A stretch of DNA of 64,000 nt from Zygnema cylindricum (Eukaryota; Streptophyta; Zygnematophyceae; Zygnematales; Zygnemataceae). Positions 45,229-56,544 of the stretch are shown piece by piece. Positions within the stretch are counted from its first letter, which is position 1, and each line of letters opens with the position of its first letter. Where the stretch lies: contig JBBHKE010000040.1 of NCBI GenBank assembly GCA_037447655.1, forward strand, positions 64,001-128,000. The letters run 5' to 3'. A model generated the notes under the pieces. That model saw only the letters and a list, made by a program, of their open reading frames with translations. It had not been told where the DNA came from and ran no database searches. A program made the position numbers and the translations under genes.

Positions 45229-45976
45229 TTAGTACGGTACCTTAATTAACGTCAAGGAAAAATTAAAATCATGTATCCTTTTTGAGGAAAAAAATCAAAA
45301 TTTTAAGAACCCAAACTACACCGCGAATCGTAATTAGAGTAATGAAAAAATTAGAGTAAAAAAACAAAAAAAAACAATTAGAGTAATGAACTCTAATTTA
45401 TGTAATATAACTTTTTCACAGAGGAAGTTTACTCTAATTTATTTAAGTACTCTATATTGGGTTATGTCGGCAATAAATTTCCGCGCTGAAATTATGAACA
45501 CTAAATTACGTAGATGTACAGAATCTGTCAGGCCGTATAGTTTTGACGTCATTATGACGTTAGTATTATTTGTCGCGCTGAATGTCAGCTGATGTTCACA
45601 CTGACGACGATGCTGTCGACGGACGAGAGTTATGCGAACGGCTTTTTTTCGATGTGATTGATTTTTCGTTTAGTGCGATTTCACGTGCGAGCGCGATTGT
45701 ATTAAATCATTATTTGTACCTTTTTACTTAAAAAAGTACAATTTTGCACGGTCGAACGTCGTCCGTACTCCACACTATTTAAAACGAACCTTTATTACAA
45801 TTTTGTTACGCTAATTAAACTTACCTAAATTAGAATAATGAAAAAGTTAGAATCATTTACTCTATTTGATGTAATAGAGTCGAAATTTCGAGCGACCGAA
45901 TTAGAGTAATTTACTCTAATTACGATTCGCGGTGTAGTGTCGTTGACACTAATAAGTAATAACGATGCGCGGTGTA
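45229..45976. mobile_element. TA-target MITE of the 28874 type, truncated and split by another MITE
   Basis: 45229-45316 matches the interior of the MITEs at 28874 and 56785 (GGTACCTTAATTAACGTCAA to AAGAACCCAAA). 45937-45976 supplies the right terminus, ending GCGCGGTGTA. Between them lies the intact MITE 45317-45936. The left part is missing beyond 45229. Confidence 0.75.
45317..45936. mobile_element. Intact TA-target MITE, 616 bp, nested
   Basis: Perfect inverted termini of 25 bp next to TA at both ends (TACACCGCGAATCGTAATTA at the left, its complement at the right). The uninterrupted relative at about 57296-57338 reads AACCCAAATTAGTGAC. Here AACCCAAACTA is followed by the MITE, then TAGTGTC. 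This shows that TA was duplicated on insertion. Interior non-coding, with short TTAGAGTAA repeats near the ends. Confidence 0.85.
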
Positions 45977-46606
45977 CTTGAATGCTTCCTTCGCCAATAA
46001 GGTAATCTTTATTTCAAAAAGTGCGATGAAACAACCATCAAGGTATAAAGGGTTTAAAAAAAAAGGGAAAAAGTGGTTAATGCTAAAAAAAATAGCCAAT
46101 GGAAAACATATTTTTTCCGTTCACACAATATCTGATTTGAGACCGCCGATCGGAAGGTGTGAATCTTGCCTCTCAATCGCAACCGTCAGCTTAGCAACCG
46201 TCAAGTGTGCAAGGGGGAAAGATATTTCGAACACTAACATTAACAGCGATACATGGTGTAGCGTACGGTTACAAATGCTCCTAACAATACGGAAGGAACA
46301 TTCAAAACGTAGATTCATAGTTCGTGCACTTTTGCGTACACTCTCGAAAAAAATACGGACGTAATTTACAGCCACTGGCTTATGCGGTACATACTAGCAT
46401 TATATCGAGTGTGGATAACAAAGTATACCCACATCAAAAACACATTCAAAGCAACACTTTTAAAGTTTGCAGGGTGACAAAGCTTCCGAGGGCAAATGCC
46501 TAATGCCTAATCAAAAAACCTGAAACATAGGGAATAACCTCTGACCTTCCCTGTCGTCCACCCATATCTTTCAAAGTTCCAGCCATTTCTTCGCTGCTCA
46601 GCGACT

Positions 46607-48972
46607 ATGTACGTCACATTTGATAAGAATGGATGCAGTATATGGGGTCATTTTCGAGAAGGACAGCCATTGTTTTCTTGGTACCACTTCGACATTGAGA
46701 GGAATCGACAACCTCGTCATGTTCCCATGAAAGAAATGGCAGGGGAACTCGTCAATGCTATGGACAAAAAATTATTCGAAGATATGACAGCCTCGGATTT
46801 GGCGTCTTTGTTCACCGATGGGCCGTACTACGGCAGCCTCCAAGATTCCCTGGTCTTTAAAAATCAATTCTTACTGCCCTCTTGACAGCCAGTTCGGCCT
46901 TCTACTGGGAGCTCGAATCTCTGAGACGTCCATAGTCAGTGTGGGTTTAGCTAAATCTTCTGAATTTAAATCCCCAGAGTCCATATCTGACATGTTTGAA
47001 AAGGCAGTAAAAAGCTGGAATTCCCTTGACCCTTCTTCTGAGCGTGATAAGCTTAACAACCGAGCTAGGCCAGGCAACGATGGTGTACTGGAAGACATCC
47101 TGCGGCTACATCGCCTCCACGTGGCGAGTCCTTCTTTTCCTAAATCTGTGGGCCAGCTTCTCATTCTTCTCCTGGAATACTTTTTGAACCAGATACAGAC
47201 GCTCGTGGGAAAGATGGAGAAAGAAGTAGAAGTCCATGAGAGTAATCTTAATAAAGGTGAGGAAGGAGCACATTAGATGGAGTAGGGGGGAAGGGTAGCT
47301 GAGACTGGGAGGAAAGTGGATGTGAAAAATCAGGAACAGGAGGAAGAGTGTGGTTGGAAAAGGGTAAGTTATGGGAGGATAAATGAGGAATAAGGAAAAT
47401 GACCAGACAAGAACGAAGGGATTGAGAGGCTGCAGAGGAAGAGGATCCAGGGGGTAAGGGAAGGAGGGACAGAGGGCCAAGTAGGGCTTGAAAATAAGGG
47501 GGATGAGAACTGTAGGAGAAAGGGAGGAGTAGGTTTAGAGTAGAAAGGAACAGGGAGGAGGAGGAAATTGAGGGATCGAAGAGTGACAGGGAGATAAAAG
47601 TCACTGGTGTGGAATGGGAGAAGGAACAAAATAATGGAAGTGGAAGACATGGAATGTGAGGAGAAGATGATGACTATAAGGGAAGTTCCACGAGGGAGCA
47701 AATTTGGAGAGAGCGTAAAAGCGAGGGGGGCAGCGGGAAATGGATAGGCGATACTGGGACGGGAAGGAGGGTGAAGAAAGAGGCGAGGGAGGGAGACAGG
47801 AGATGTACTTTTTTAAGGAGAGAGATATCTGAGAGCAGGATAAATTGAATGCAATTAGCCTGAATTTTATTAACCTGTTGACCCTGTTTCTCTGTCTCTT
47901 TCCTGGCACAACTTTGTAAGACCACCTTTCCCTAGATAAAATGAGCAGCACGAATTTTACGAAGGTCTGAGCTTTAAAGCACCATGTCTTTTTCTATGTG
48001 AGCAGATGACACAGCGAAGGCGCAATTGTTAAAGGACAGAATCTTCTATAAAATGCACCTTAACTTGCAGCGATTGCTACAGGTGACCCTTTCAAAGTGT
48101 CTCTCCAATTGTGACACAATTCAATTTTCATGGTCTAGCTCATTTTGAGCATATGCTGGATTAAAATCGAGAAGGTCCTGTCTGTATCAACAATAAAGGG
48201 AGTACCATCTCCTTTGTCTTAACGCAATTTTTCTTATCAGAACACGAGGAAGAAAAGGTGACAGTGAAATAGAGGTAGGGGGAGAGGGGCAGTGGGAGAG
48301 ATTTGGAATATTTTTTTTTATCAGAAGTCCTGCATGTCAATGATATCTTGCTTAACTGAAAGGTATTCTTCCATTGGGGTCCAGGTTATTGTTCATTCTA
48401 GCCTGGTTCTTCCAAAAGTGAAAGAGAAAATGTGTGCCAAAGGTTGGTTTCTACGAAGGGCTATTGCGACAGAGGACGGCAGGGGATCCACATCCTCTGA
48501 GGAAGATGTCAACGAGGAGATTGAGGCCTTGAATACCGCCATGGAAGGATTGCTGGGAAGCATTAAGGGCTGTAAGGAAAATGTGGGTTTTATGTCATCA
48601 CGGGTTATGACCCTCCAAGCTAATTTGGATATATGGCAAGCTGAAAAAATCAACCGCAAGCTCTTTTATATCTCTATCGTCGCCTTTATTTTCTTTCCAA
48701 CGACTATTATTTGTGGATGTAAGTCAATTTGATCTTATTCACATGTATTATCTCCGGAGAAGCAGTTTGGCTTATCTGAAGGGGGGAAGCTTTGTCTTAA
48801 GGAGATTGGGTTTTCCAACATTGCCATCTATTAATGAACATGGTGTGTGTGTGTGTTTGGTTTTGCAGTGTTTGGACTTAGTGTTGGTGGTGTTCCATTT
48901 TCTGCTCCAACATCGAATGGATTTTTGATTGTTTCAATGATCTGCTTATTCTGGATAATTCTTATGTTTTAA
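46607..48972 (+). CDS. CorA-like divalent cation transporter gene, probably damaged
   Basis: The last two exons are clear. 48385-48718 encodes a helical region and the first membrane segment (LFYISIVAFIFFPTTIICG). 48869-48972 encodes FGLSVGGVP and a second membrane segment (FLIVSMICLFWIILMF) ending at TAA 48970-48972. The splice GGAT|GTAAGT to TTTTGCAG|TG joins them in frame. In the CorA family the loop after the first segment is GMN; here it is GLS, so ion selectivity may be changed or lost. The soluble domain is in 46607-47256 (WYHFDIE, then FEKAVKSW and LLEYFLNQIQTLVGKME), with a frame change near 46868-46885. The intron at about 47257-48384 is purine-rich. The phase of that intron does not fit perfectly, so an exon may be missing. 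Known CorA proteins move Mg2+ as pentamers. Confidence 0.5.
47270..47810 (+). repeat. Purine-rich tract in an intron of the CorA-like gene
   Basis: More than 500 bases made mainly of GGA, GAA and AGG words. The proline/serine/leucine-rich open frames on the other strand are its shadow. Confidence 0.7.
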
Positions 48973-49499
48973 GTTTATTTTCGGCGCCATATGCTAAAAC
49001 TGCTTACTTCAGTTTTTAGAGGACTGCCAAATAGCCCACGTTCAAATCCTTCTTCAGGCCAAGTATAGTGGGCTTAAGCCTTTTTATTTTTTTTCTGTGT
49101 GCCTTAATCATGGATGTAGCGCGGCAATTTTATTTTATGGTGTGGGTCAGTGTGAACAATTCTTGTCTGTACGTTTTATGTAAAAAACTGATTTGATACT
49201 TTCTCCTCGAACTTCATGTCTCTCTGATGAAACTATTAAGGGAGCTTTACAAAAGTCACTACTTATGCAAATTTTATGAAGTTCATATACATTATATACC
49301 TATGTAACATATGAAACACATCATTTATATGTTTAATCATATATGTTTTCATATGTGGGTGATTCAATTTTAGTAATTGTGAGAGAGGCTGTTTTGTAGC
49401 ATAATATATTTTCGGAAATTTGATTTTTTTGTTTATTTTTAATCCTTGTTGGATATTTTTCTCACCACTCTTCTTCCCCCAATATTTTATCATATTCCC

Positions 49500-50040
49500 A
49501 TCTCTCCCGTCCTCTCCCCTTTTACCCCCCCCTCCCCCCTCGCTGATGTCATCATAACCTTTGTACTGAATACAACACTAGTGTTTTATAAAAAAAGTGA
49601 TGAGAGCAGCAAGCTAATGCTTGCCAGAAAAGTAGACAAATGGGGTCCGACAGATATGGTTCGCCATATTGGTACGATGCTAATTAAAATGCTTTCATCA
49701 TTGGTTGTGTGACTTTTGCAACTCACAATTCAGACTCTGAGCAAACAGTCGATAGGACAACTGGGCTCTTGTGTGTACAAATGGCCAAAGGATGTTTTTA
49801 AAGATTAATTTACAGTGGCTATAGAATGCTTCCTGCCAAGATAAAGCTTGAACCAGCGGCTGAACAGGTCAAAATTGTCGAAGCAAAACGCAAATGCAGG
49901 AATGCACTGTCTCAGGTATGCCGACTCACATTTGACAGCATTCTTTTTAAGGAAATGTTTACCGCATTGACATGCGCTGTGCAATGCCCTCCTTAATTGA
50001 TTTCGGGGACCTGTTTTGGGGCATGCAAAATTGCAAGATG
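49500..50040 (+). other. Possible upstream exon material of a kinase-like gene
   Basis: 49600-49700 is open (KVDKWGPTDMVRHIGTML). 49830-49915 is open (KIKLEPAAEQVKIVEAKRKC) and ends ACTGTCTCAG|GTATGC, a good splice donor. I do not recognise a family. It lies just before an exon shared by the kinase-like loci. Confidence 0.3.
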
Positions 50041-50131
50041 GACGTAACTGGCGATCAGGATGACCTGCTCATTGCTCTGCACACTCTCTCTCACAAGCAA
50101 GTGGAAGACGCCTTCTGCAGCTTACCTCCAG
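50041..50131 (+). pseudogene. N-terminal exon of the kinase-like family, copy 1
   Basis: ATG at 50041 opens about 30 codons (DDLLIALHTLSHKQVEDAFC...) ending in LPP before the splice donor GTGAGG. The same exon recurs on the minus strand near 52830 and on the plus strand at 63947, with a related start at 57751. No downstream kinase exon on this strand can be found, so this copy is a fragment. Confidence 0.5.
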
Positions 50132-50340
50132 TGAGGCAGGGCATCCTCTCTTCTCTCTCTTCTCTTGTCTTTAAATCTGCCCCCTCTTGTCCTCTCGGGT
50201 TGATGCAAACCTTCTCTCCAAGGAAAATCATTGCAAACAATGAAGACAGAAAATATGTCATTCTCAAGTAATGCAGCATCAGTTTCAAAGCGACCTGAAG
50301 TAATGTACTCACTACTTTACCATTTGCCTCGTAAAGTTAG
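50120..50340 (+). repeat. Inverted duplicate arm, partner of 52590-52785
   Basis: The end of the N-terminal exon and the first 200 bases of the following intron (CT-rich, then AAGGAAAATC and ATGTACTCACTA) match the complement of 52785-52590 with moderate divergence. The two arms face each other around the minus-strand kinase pseudogene. Confidence 0.75.
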
Positions 50341-50389
50341 GTAGCAAGTAAGCAGTCAGAGTAGGCAGAAATGATCTGAGTGAGGAAAA

Positions 50390-50500
50390 ACTTTGTGACT
50401 CTCCCTTCCTCGCCTCTCCTCCTTCCTCCCTCCCTCTACCTCCCTCCCTCCCTCTCCCTCCCTCCCCCTCCTTCCTTTTCCCCCCTCAACATCTCCCTCA
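50390..50500 (+). repeat. CT-rich simple tract
   Basis: CCTCCCTCCCTC-type repeats followed by CTCAACATCTCCCTCAGTGC. The latter word has a diverged copy at about 55397 after a similar pyrimidine tract, which suggests a duplicated unit. Confidence 0.65.
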
Positions 50501-50815
50501 GTGCTGGCAGTGAATCTGTGAGAAGGACAGAGAACAAGAAATGGCCCTCCTCTGGTTTGGAATGTGAAGGGGGTGTAAGTGGAACATTAACGTGCTACAT
50601 AAAATTAAAAACAACATTAACATTCACACTTTCTTTTTCTTTTCTACATCCATCTCTATATATATTTCAAATGATTTACATATCTGTATATCTGTATCGC
50701 ACACACTTAAATTGCATAAAATATTGAGTTGTGGAACAAGCAGTAGAGCAAACCAACTGGTTTTAGTCGACGCTTTCTAAAAAGCTATCATAAAATATGC
50801 TGCTCAAATTTCTTG

Positions 50816-51823
50816 TTACGCTGCTGCTTTCTCCAGATTCGCTAAAGAGGACTCTAAGTCATCTGCACGAGCCTGACATTCTTGTATGGAGCTCAACATG
50901 TCATCCGGATTCCCAGGAGGACATTCACATTCCAAGCAACGGAGGACAAGACCAACTACTCGATAAGTCTCCGCAGATATTGGGACATTTTTCAGGTCAG
51001 AACAGAAAATTTTAACACACTCTTCAAACCAGTCACCACGCCAACCTGGAAAGGACTTTTCCTCTTGCCTAGTTCCTTGCTTCACCTCCTCCTGGTCTTT
51101 GAATTGACATAGTAAATCATAGGGGTCCTGACCTGTTAGGACCCGCAAAATAATGAGCCCAAGAGCATACAAATCTGAATGCTTAGAAACATAGAAAATA
51201 ATGGAAACCAGTTGCCCTCGCGTCTCTTCAGATTCTCCCAGTTCAGGGACAGACCTCCCATCCCCATGAATTCGTATGGCTGAACCCATACCACATATTT
51301 TGCTACTTCTATCTTTGTCGAATAGCACATTCTCCAGTTTCAAGTCACGATGCACCACTCCTCGACGATGCATGTATACCAGAGCAGAAGTCATTTCTCG
51401 ACAAATTCGCACTTTATCCTGCCACGTCAGCACTAACTTTTCATCATCGTTTTCCCCATCCAGACAATCTAGCAGGCTACTCTTCTGGGTCAAAACCGAT
51501 CAGAGTCAAGATATGTTTATGACTTAATATGTGTAGCAACTGAGCCTCTCGATTAAAGGAAAATTCAACAACCCAAAGTTTAGCTCTGGAATTGAACTTC
51601 TTGATGGCCACCTCCTTTGATCAAGACAACCCTTGTAAACCTCGGCAAAGTCTCCCTTCCCAATCATGCTGGAAGTAGAAAAATCATTTGATGCAATTTT
51701 GATGTCCTCTGAGAAGATATGTCGAATGCCACGAATCTGCGCAACAACTGAGCACACCGATAAGAGCAAAGACAAGAGAAGCAAATTAATTAAAGAATAT
51801 TGGCCTAAACGTTGTAGACGCAA
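50816..51823 (-). pseudogene. Receptor-like protein kinase remnant
   Basis: On the minus strand: a hydrophobic signal or anchor (LINLLLLSLLLSVCSVVAQ), IASNDFSTSSMIGKGDFAEVY with the glycine loop, the ATP-lysine motif VAIKKF in a shifted frame near 51600, then SLLDCLDGENDDEKLVLTW and the catalytic loop HRDLKLENVLF at about 51345. The DFG motif is replaced by GMG (KICGMGSA), and the activation segment up to the usual APE is largely missing before DLYALGLIILRVLTG. Two frame changes (near 51610 and 51490) break it. It ends at TAA 50816-50818 after a coiled-coil-like tail. Plant receptor-like cytoplasmic kinases have this order. The losses point to a pseudogene, or a pseudokinase if the frames are joined by unseen introns. 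Confidence 0.75.
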
Positions 51824-52589
51824 ATTACAAATTTGATTACCATGTGTGGTCCACGATGACTAAAACTCTCTGAAAACCCTGAATGGCCTTATTTGCGTAC
51901 GGTATCATCCAACCATGTATATACACTTGCTCGGATGTGCTGGACATGGCATGGTGCAATTAGATAGACAAAGCTAGAGAAGACGAAACAGGAGAAAATC
52001 GGGTGAGACAAGTCAAATGCAACGTGACAAGATAAAAAGCGTAAAAATTATGCATCTGAAGATGTTTATGCAATACACAAGTATGCTTTTAAATACACGT
52101 GTTACACACACACACAGACACACGCACACACATTCATATACACTATGTCATTAAGATAAATATAATTTGTAGCAATTTCTGTCATTTTTTGTCTTTCGAC
52201 ATTTTCTTCTGAAATTTTATTTTATTTTATAATGGCAACTACAAGCAGGTATATAAGATTAATTGATGTTTTATAAATTGTTTAGGGAGTTTTCCTTTTT
52301 TTTTTCTTCACAGTTTTGTTGTTCAGTATTTATTTACGTTTTTTTATTTTTTGAGTCTACTTGTTTAGCTGGAAAGTACACTATGAGCTCTTGCTTGCCG
52401 GAGCTGAGACTTTAAATACGCTCACCTCTGCTTTCTCCCCAACCCTCCCCCCCCAAGTTGCCTCCCAGCTTCTCAAAGCCCAACACCCCCCCCTCTGAAA
52501 CTCTTGATAAGCCCCCACCATCGGCCCCCTAGATACACCCTAAACCCCGTGTAAAACCCGGCAACACCATTACTCCCACACCCAACAGA

Positions 52590-52785
52590 TAGTAAAATAG
52601 TGAGTATAATACTTCATGTCGCTCTGAAATTGCGTGCTGCTATATTTGAGATTGAAATATTTTTTGGCTTCGTTGTGTGCAACAATTTTCCTTAGAGAGG
52701 AAGAGTTGCACTAACCTGAGAGGACGAGAGGGGGCAGAGTGAGAGAGAGAAGAGAAGAGAGAGAAGAGAGGTTGCCTCACCTGTG
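52590..52785 (-). repeat. Inverted duplicate arm, partner of 50120-50340
   Basis: Complement of the plus-strand arm, including the GAGAGAAGAGA tract (CT-rich on the minus strand). The arms are about 2.3 kb apart. Confidence 0.75.
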
Positions 52786-52860
52786 ATACTGGGCTTGAGC
52801 TGTCGAGGGCGTCTTCCACTTCCATCTTACGGTTTTGCAAGTCCGTCGACGCGTGTTTGT
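52784..52860 (-). pseudogene. N-terminal exon of the kinase-like family, copy 2
   Basis: On the minus strand it reads KMEVEDALDSSSPVSQ followed by the donor GTGAGG. VEDA and the following intron match the copy at 50041. It lies upstream of the minus-strand kinase remnant and is probably its first exon. Confidence 0.5.
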
Positions 52861-52974
52861 CAGCGAAGATGTCCGCCTTATGCGATTTATTTTACGCGCT
52901 GGGATCAGAATGCATTGGCATCTGTGATTTTGCTCAAATTAAAGCAAACAAGAATGTTGTAAAGGTGAGCAAAG

Positions 52975-53290
52975 GGAAAATATAAATAAAAAGAGATTTG
53001 ACCTGCAGTGAAGTTTACAGGCTTTCCTATGATTTAAAATTCAACGAACAAGAGCAATAATCAAAGCTGGACCTTTGTGAGTTTCAATACGGCTAAGAAA
53101 AAAATATAGAGCTTTCTTTCATTTCCTTTCTATGGCAAGGAAAAAGGGTGCTTAGAGATCAGATTGTGTTCCCTTTTTATCAAGTCTTATGTAATTCTAG
53201 TAATGGAAAAAGTGAAATCTGCCTGGAGATCCCCCGGTCCACGGTCCGGCTGACATGGTTGAAGAACAAACATACAAAATGATCAATTCT
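52975..53290 (-). pseudogene. Duplicated 5' end of the BRCT-BAH gene
   Basis: Diverged copy of 38405-38760 in the same orientation: start codon region (GACATGGTTGAAGAA against GACATGGTTAAAGAA), first exon and first intron. The exon 1 reading frame is not conserved beyond the first residues. A following open piece at about 53345-53430 (GGWVPERVLRQ before GTAAGG) resembles the start of a second exon. The rest of the gene is absent. Confidence 0.6.
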
Positions 53291-53769
53291 ACAGCACATT
53301 GTCCGTACACTGACAATTAGAAAAACAAACCTCCCAAAATCTTCCCTTACCTGCCTTAAGACTCGCTCAGGCACCCATCCTCCCTTCGCCTTGTTACAAT
53401 GTAGGATCGATCTGACGCTCACAAATATACTCACTAGTCACGGCGGAAGCAAACAGAAAAGGTACAACTCACAGTCTCACAGAAAACATAGAAAGCTCAG
53501 CAAAAGATAAATATATTTCACTGAATTTTCTCATTTACAAATATTTCCTCACTCACTTCACTCACACTGATTACCAACTCTGATCACTGACTTTGATGAC
53601 TTCTAACACTGCCGCAAGCGCGTTCCCTAAATACCATCTTCTCAACCGACAAATAACTGCCGCAGGAATCCAGTAAGGGTGAACCTCCATCAGGCGAAAA
53701 GTGAGGCTCATTACCGGAAAAAAGTGCATTTCCGTACTGATCCAGCTCATTTTCGTACAGGGCCTACTG

Positions 53770-53790
53770 GTTTTTTTTTTTTTTTTTTTA
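53770..53790 (+). repeat. Poly(T) run
   Basis: About 20 T bases, complement of an A-run. It could mark the tail of a retroposed sequence on the minus strand, but no source can be identified. Confidence 0.5.
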
Positions 53791-54639
53791 AAACATGAGA
53801 GGAGACTAACAAGACACTGGACGTGTAAAATTTTAACGCGTGGAATGATCACGTGCGATTCAGGATAGAAACACCACATGTGGCATACGCCACGCGCCTT
53901 CGGACAGGGGGGAATGAAATCCAATGAAAACCATCAAAAAATCTGTCGAAAAATGTGCCGTGACGCCTCTTCCACCATCCGTTGACATCCGGAATTTGCG
54001 GCGCCACGGCGAAACTCGAACGACAAAACAATGATAAAAAAGGACAAAACACGAACGTACAAATTGTACATTTTCGTAACTTAATTTTGCGGCTAATTGT
54101 ACGGATACGAATTCGCAGATTGTGCTTTTGGAATCTTTGACTGTTCGCCGTCGGAACAGGATCCTGCGTGCATCCAATCGAAAGAAAGCACGTACGCGAT
54201 AGATTTATTGCTGACACGACCTGATGCGAGTAAACGTATCCGTACGACTACCGTACGATTACTGTCGGCGCCTGATGGAGAAAACTCAGAAAAGGCCTAA
54301 AAAACGAGCATAATGCGCCGCAGTCCACATGCGGACGTGCGCCGTACAAAACACATTGGCGCGCGGAACATTTTCACGCCACGTGGCGTCTAACAAAACA
54401 CAAAGTCGGCGAAGCTTGCACGGCGCGCAGTGCGTGCACTAAAAATAAGTCCAACGCGCTACTACAGTAAACTGCCGCATAGGACCAAATGATACCAGCG
54501 ACGTGACAGAAACCGAAACAACCTTCCACGTCCACATTTAACACAACCGAACCAAACTACGACGCAACTGGAAAGACTTTAAACAGACGTCAACTGAAAC
54601 TGCATATTAGTACGCATCAGCTAAACCGCCGATTCTCCC

Positions 54640-55100
54640 AATATTCCAAACACGCCTCTCTACCCCTCCTCTCCCTGTCCCTCTCTCCCTCTCTTTCCCT
54701 CTCTCTCTCCCTCTCTCTCCCTCTCTCTCCGACTCTCTCTCCGACTCTCTCTCCCCCTCTCTCTCCCCCTCTCCCCCTCTCCCTCTCTCCCTCTCTCCCC
54801 CCTCTCTCCCCCCTATCTCCCTCTCTCCCTCTCCCTCCCTCTCCCCCTCTCTCCTCCACTCTCCCCCACTCCCCCCTTTTCCCCTCTTGCCCTCTTCCCC
54901 TCTTCCCCTCTTCCCCACTTCCCCTATTCCGGAGGAAGGGGGGGGGAAGGGGAGGGGAAGGGGGGGGAAGAGGAGGCAAGAGGAAGAAGAGGGGGAAGAG
55001 GGGAGGAGCGTGGGGGAAGGGGGGGAAGCGGGGGGACAAACGGGGGAGAAAAGGGGGATGGGGTGGTGGTGGACGTGGCTGCATGGGATATGGGGGGTGG
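54640..55100 (+). repeat. Polypyrimidine tract switching to polypurine tract
   Basis: CTCTCC-type repeats from about 54655 to 54915, then CCGGAGGAAGG and GGGGA-type repeats to about 55060. The switch makes a large imperfect inverted arrangement. Arg/Glu-rich frames on one strand and Pro/Ser-rich frames on the other are artefacts. Confidence 0.85.
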
Positions 55101-55364
55101 TCATAAGTATTCTAATCGTATTTAACTACTCTAAAAATAAAAATGGAAAAAGGGAAAGAAAAAAAAAAGAAGTGAGAAAAAGGGAGGGGAAAAATAACAT
55201 TAGAAACTTCACTTCATCTTCAAAACTCACACGTTTTCTTTTCAAAACTAAACACTTATTTTCTCCGATATCTTGATTTTTTTTTAACTAAAAAATTAGT
55301 AATTTGTAAACAACTCTTTTTTAGAATCTGATCAAAACAATCTTCTGCCCCCTGTAATTACATA

Positions 55365-55735
55365 AACCTCTCCCCCCCCCTCCCTCTTCCCCCTCCCCCC
55401 CCCTCAAACATCTTCCTTAGTGCCGGCAGCGTCTCTGTGAGAAGGGAGGGGAGAGGAAAAGGGGTATAAAGGGCTCAGAAGAGAATTTTAAAAAGAAATT
55501 AAGGATTTTGGTCCCCAAAAACTTCTTTTTCTACCTGAAAATGCCCCCCTAGGACTTCTCCTCACACCCTCCTCTCCCCTCTCCCCACCCCCCCCCCCCC
55601 CCCCCCCAAAAACCCGGCTAAAAGCCCCCCTAGGCCCCCTTGGGGGCAGGGGGCCCCCATGGCGGCCGGGGGGGGGGGGGGGGGCAGGGGGGAGGGGGGG
55701 GGGAGGGGGGGGGGGGGGGGATAGGGGTAGAGGAT
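55365..55735 (+). repeat. Long C runs followed by long G runs
   Basis: C runs of up to about 20 bases near 55585-55607, then G runs of 10-18 bases from 55660 to 55725. It is a second pyrimidine-to-purine switch within 1 kb of the first. Strong potential for i-motif and G-quadruplex folding; also a likely place for sequencing error. Confidence 0.85.
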
Positions 55736-56544
55736 GGGGTTGGGGCAAGTGGGTAGCGATGATTGGATCATTGTAGTCCTGAGTACCAAATGGAGATAAA
55801 GAAAAGAGAACAAATGGTAATAAAAAAATGGGAATAAGAAAGAGTTCAAGAGAGTAAAGGTGAGTGAGAAAAAATAAAAGAGAAAACTAATAATAAGAAC
55901 TCTATACAAGCATAAACACACCATAGTTTTAAAGTAGGTGAAACTAGGCCCATACAATATGCCTATTGTACGCAAAACACACAATATGACCTTAAGACCC
56001 ATATTGTATTAGTTGCAAAATGATAAAAAATAGTATCAGAGTTGAGTTGCACATCGATCGATAGAGAATTAAACGTCATGTCTAAATTTTGAAAAACATT
56101 CAGACAATAAATTATTTTTCTGTGAGTTTTGAGGTATTTTTTGTTAAAACTGTCAGATTCGAACGATCGGACGGTCGCCGATCAAAGTAGCGATCTAAGA
56201 AGATCACATGGAGAGCCCATAACACAACTTACGCTAAAGGCGGCCTACAAAAGGCCTACAAAAAAACGCCTACTTTTTATCTATGAAACACACACAACAC
56301 GAACCTTGCTTGTGTAAATGGCATTGTTTTTCTAGTAAATAAAATGGCTACGCGCAGGTAGTTTCTCACTTCACTTCACTTCAATGTTTTAACGCTTTTT
56401 TATTTTGTATGAAGTTTATTTCGTTTCGTGGGAGTTTATACATGTTGTACGTAGTCCTTTAATTTGTGTCCAGGTTCAATGTAACGGTTCGCGATTAGAT
56501 TCCATTTTTGTGGCTAAGTCAAATGACGGTGGAGCTCACGTGAA

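Larger units (their letters stand above)
40684..46606. other. Long intergenic stretch with MITE debris, no gene seen
   Basis: Besides the MITEs listed separately, it contains a repeat with TTGGCACCCGAATCCGTT at about 40928 and a variant at about 43001. There is an ACCCGA-rich stretch at about 42690-43090 and a cluster of CGATA/TATCG words at about 44190-44680. A perfect hairpin (AAAATCACCT...AGGTGATTTT) lies at about 43806-43830. I see no protein-like reading frame. Confidence 0.5.

Noticed and set aside
54607-55104. Pro/Ser- and Arg/Glu-rich open frames of 130-165 codons
   Set aside because: Products of simple CT/GA tracts, open in several frames at once.
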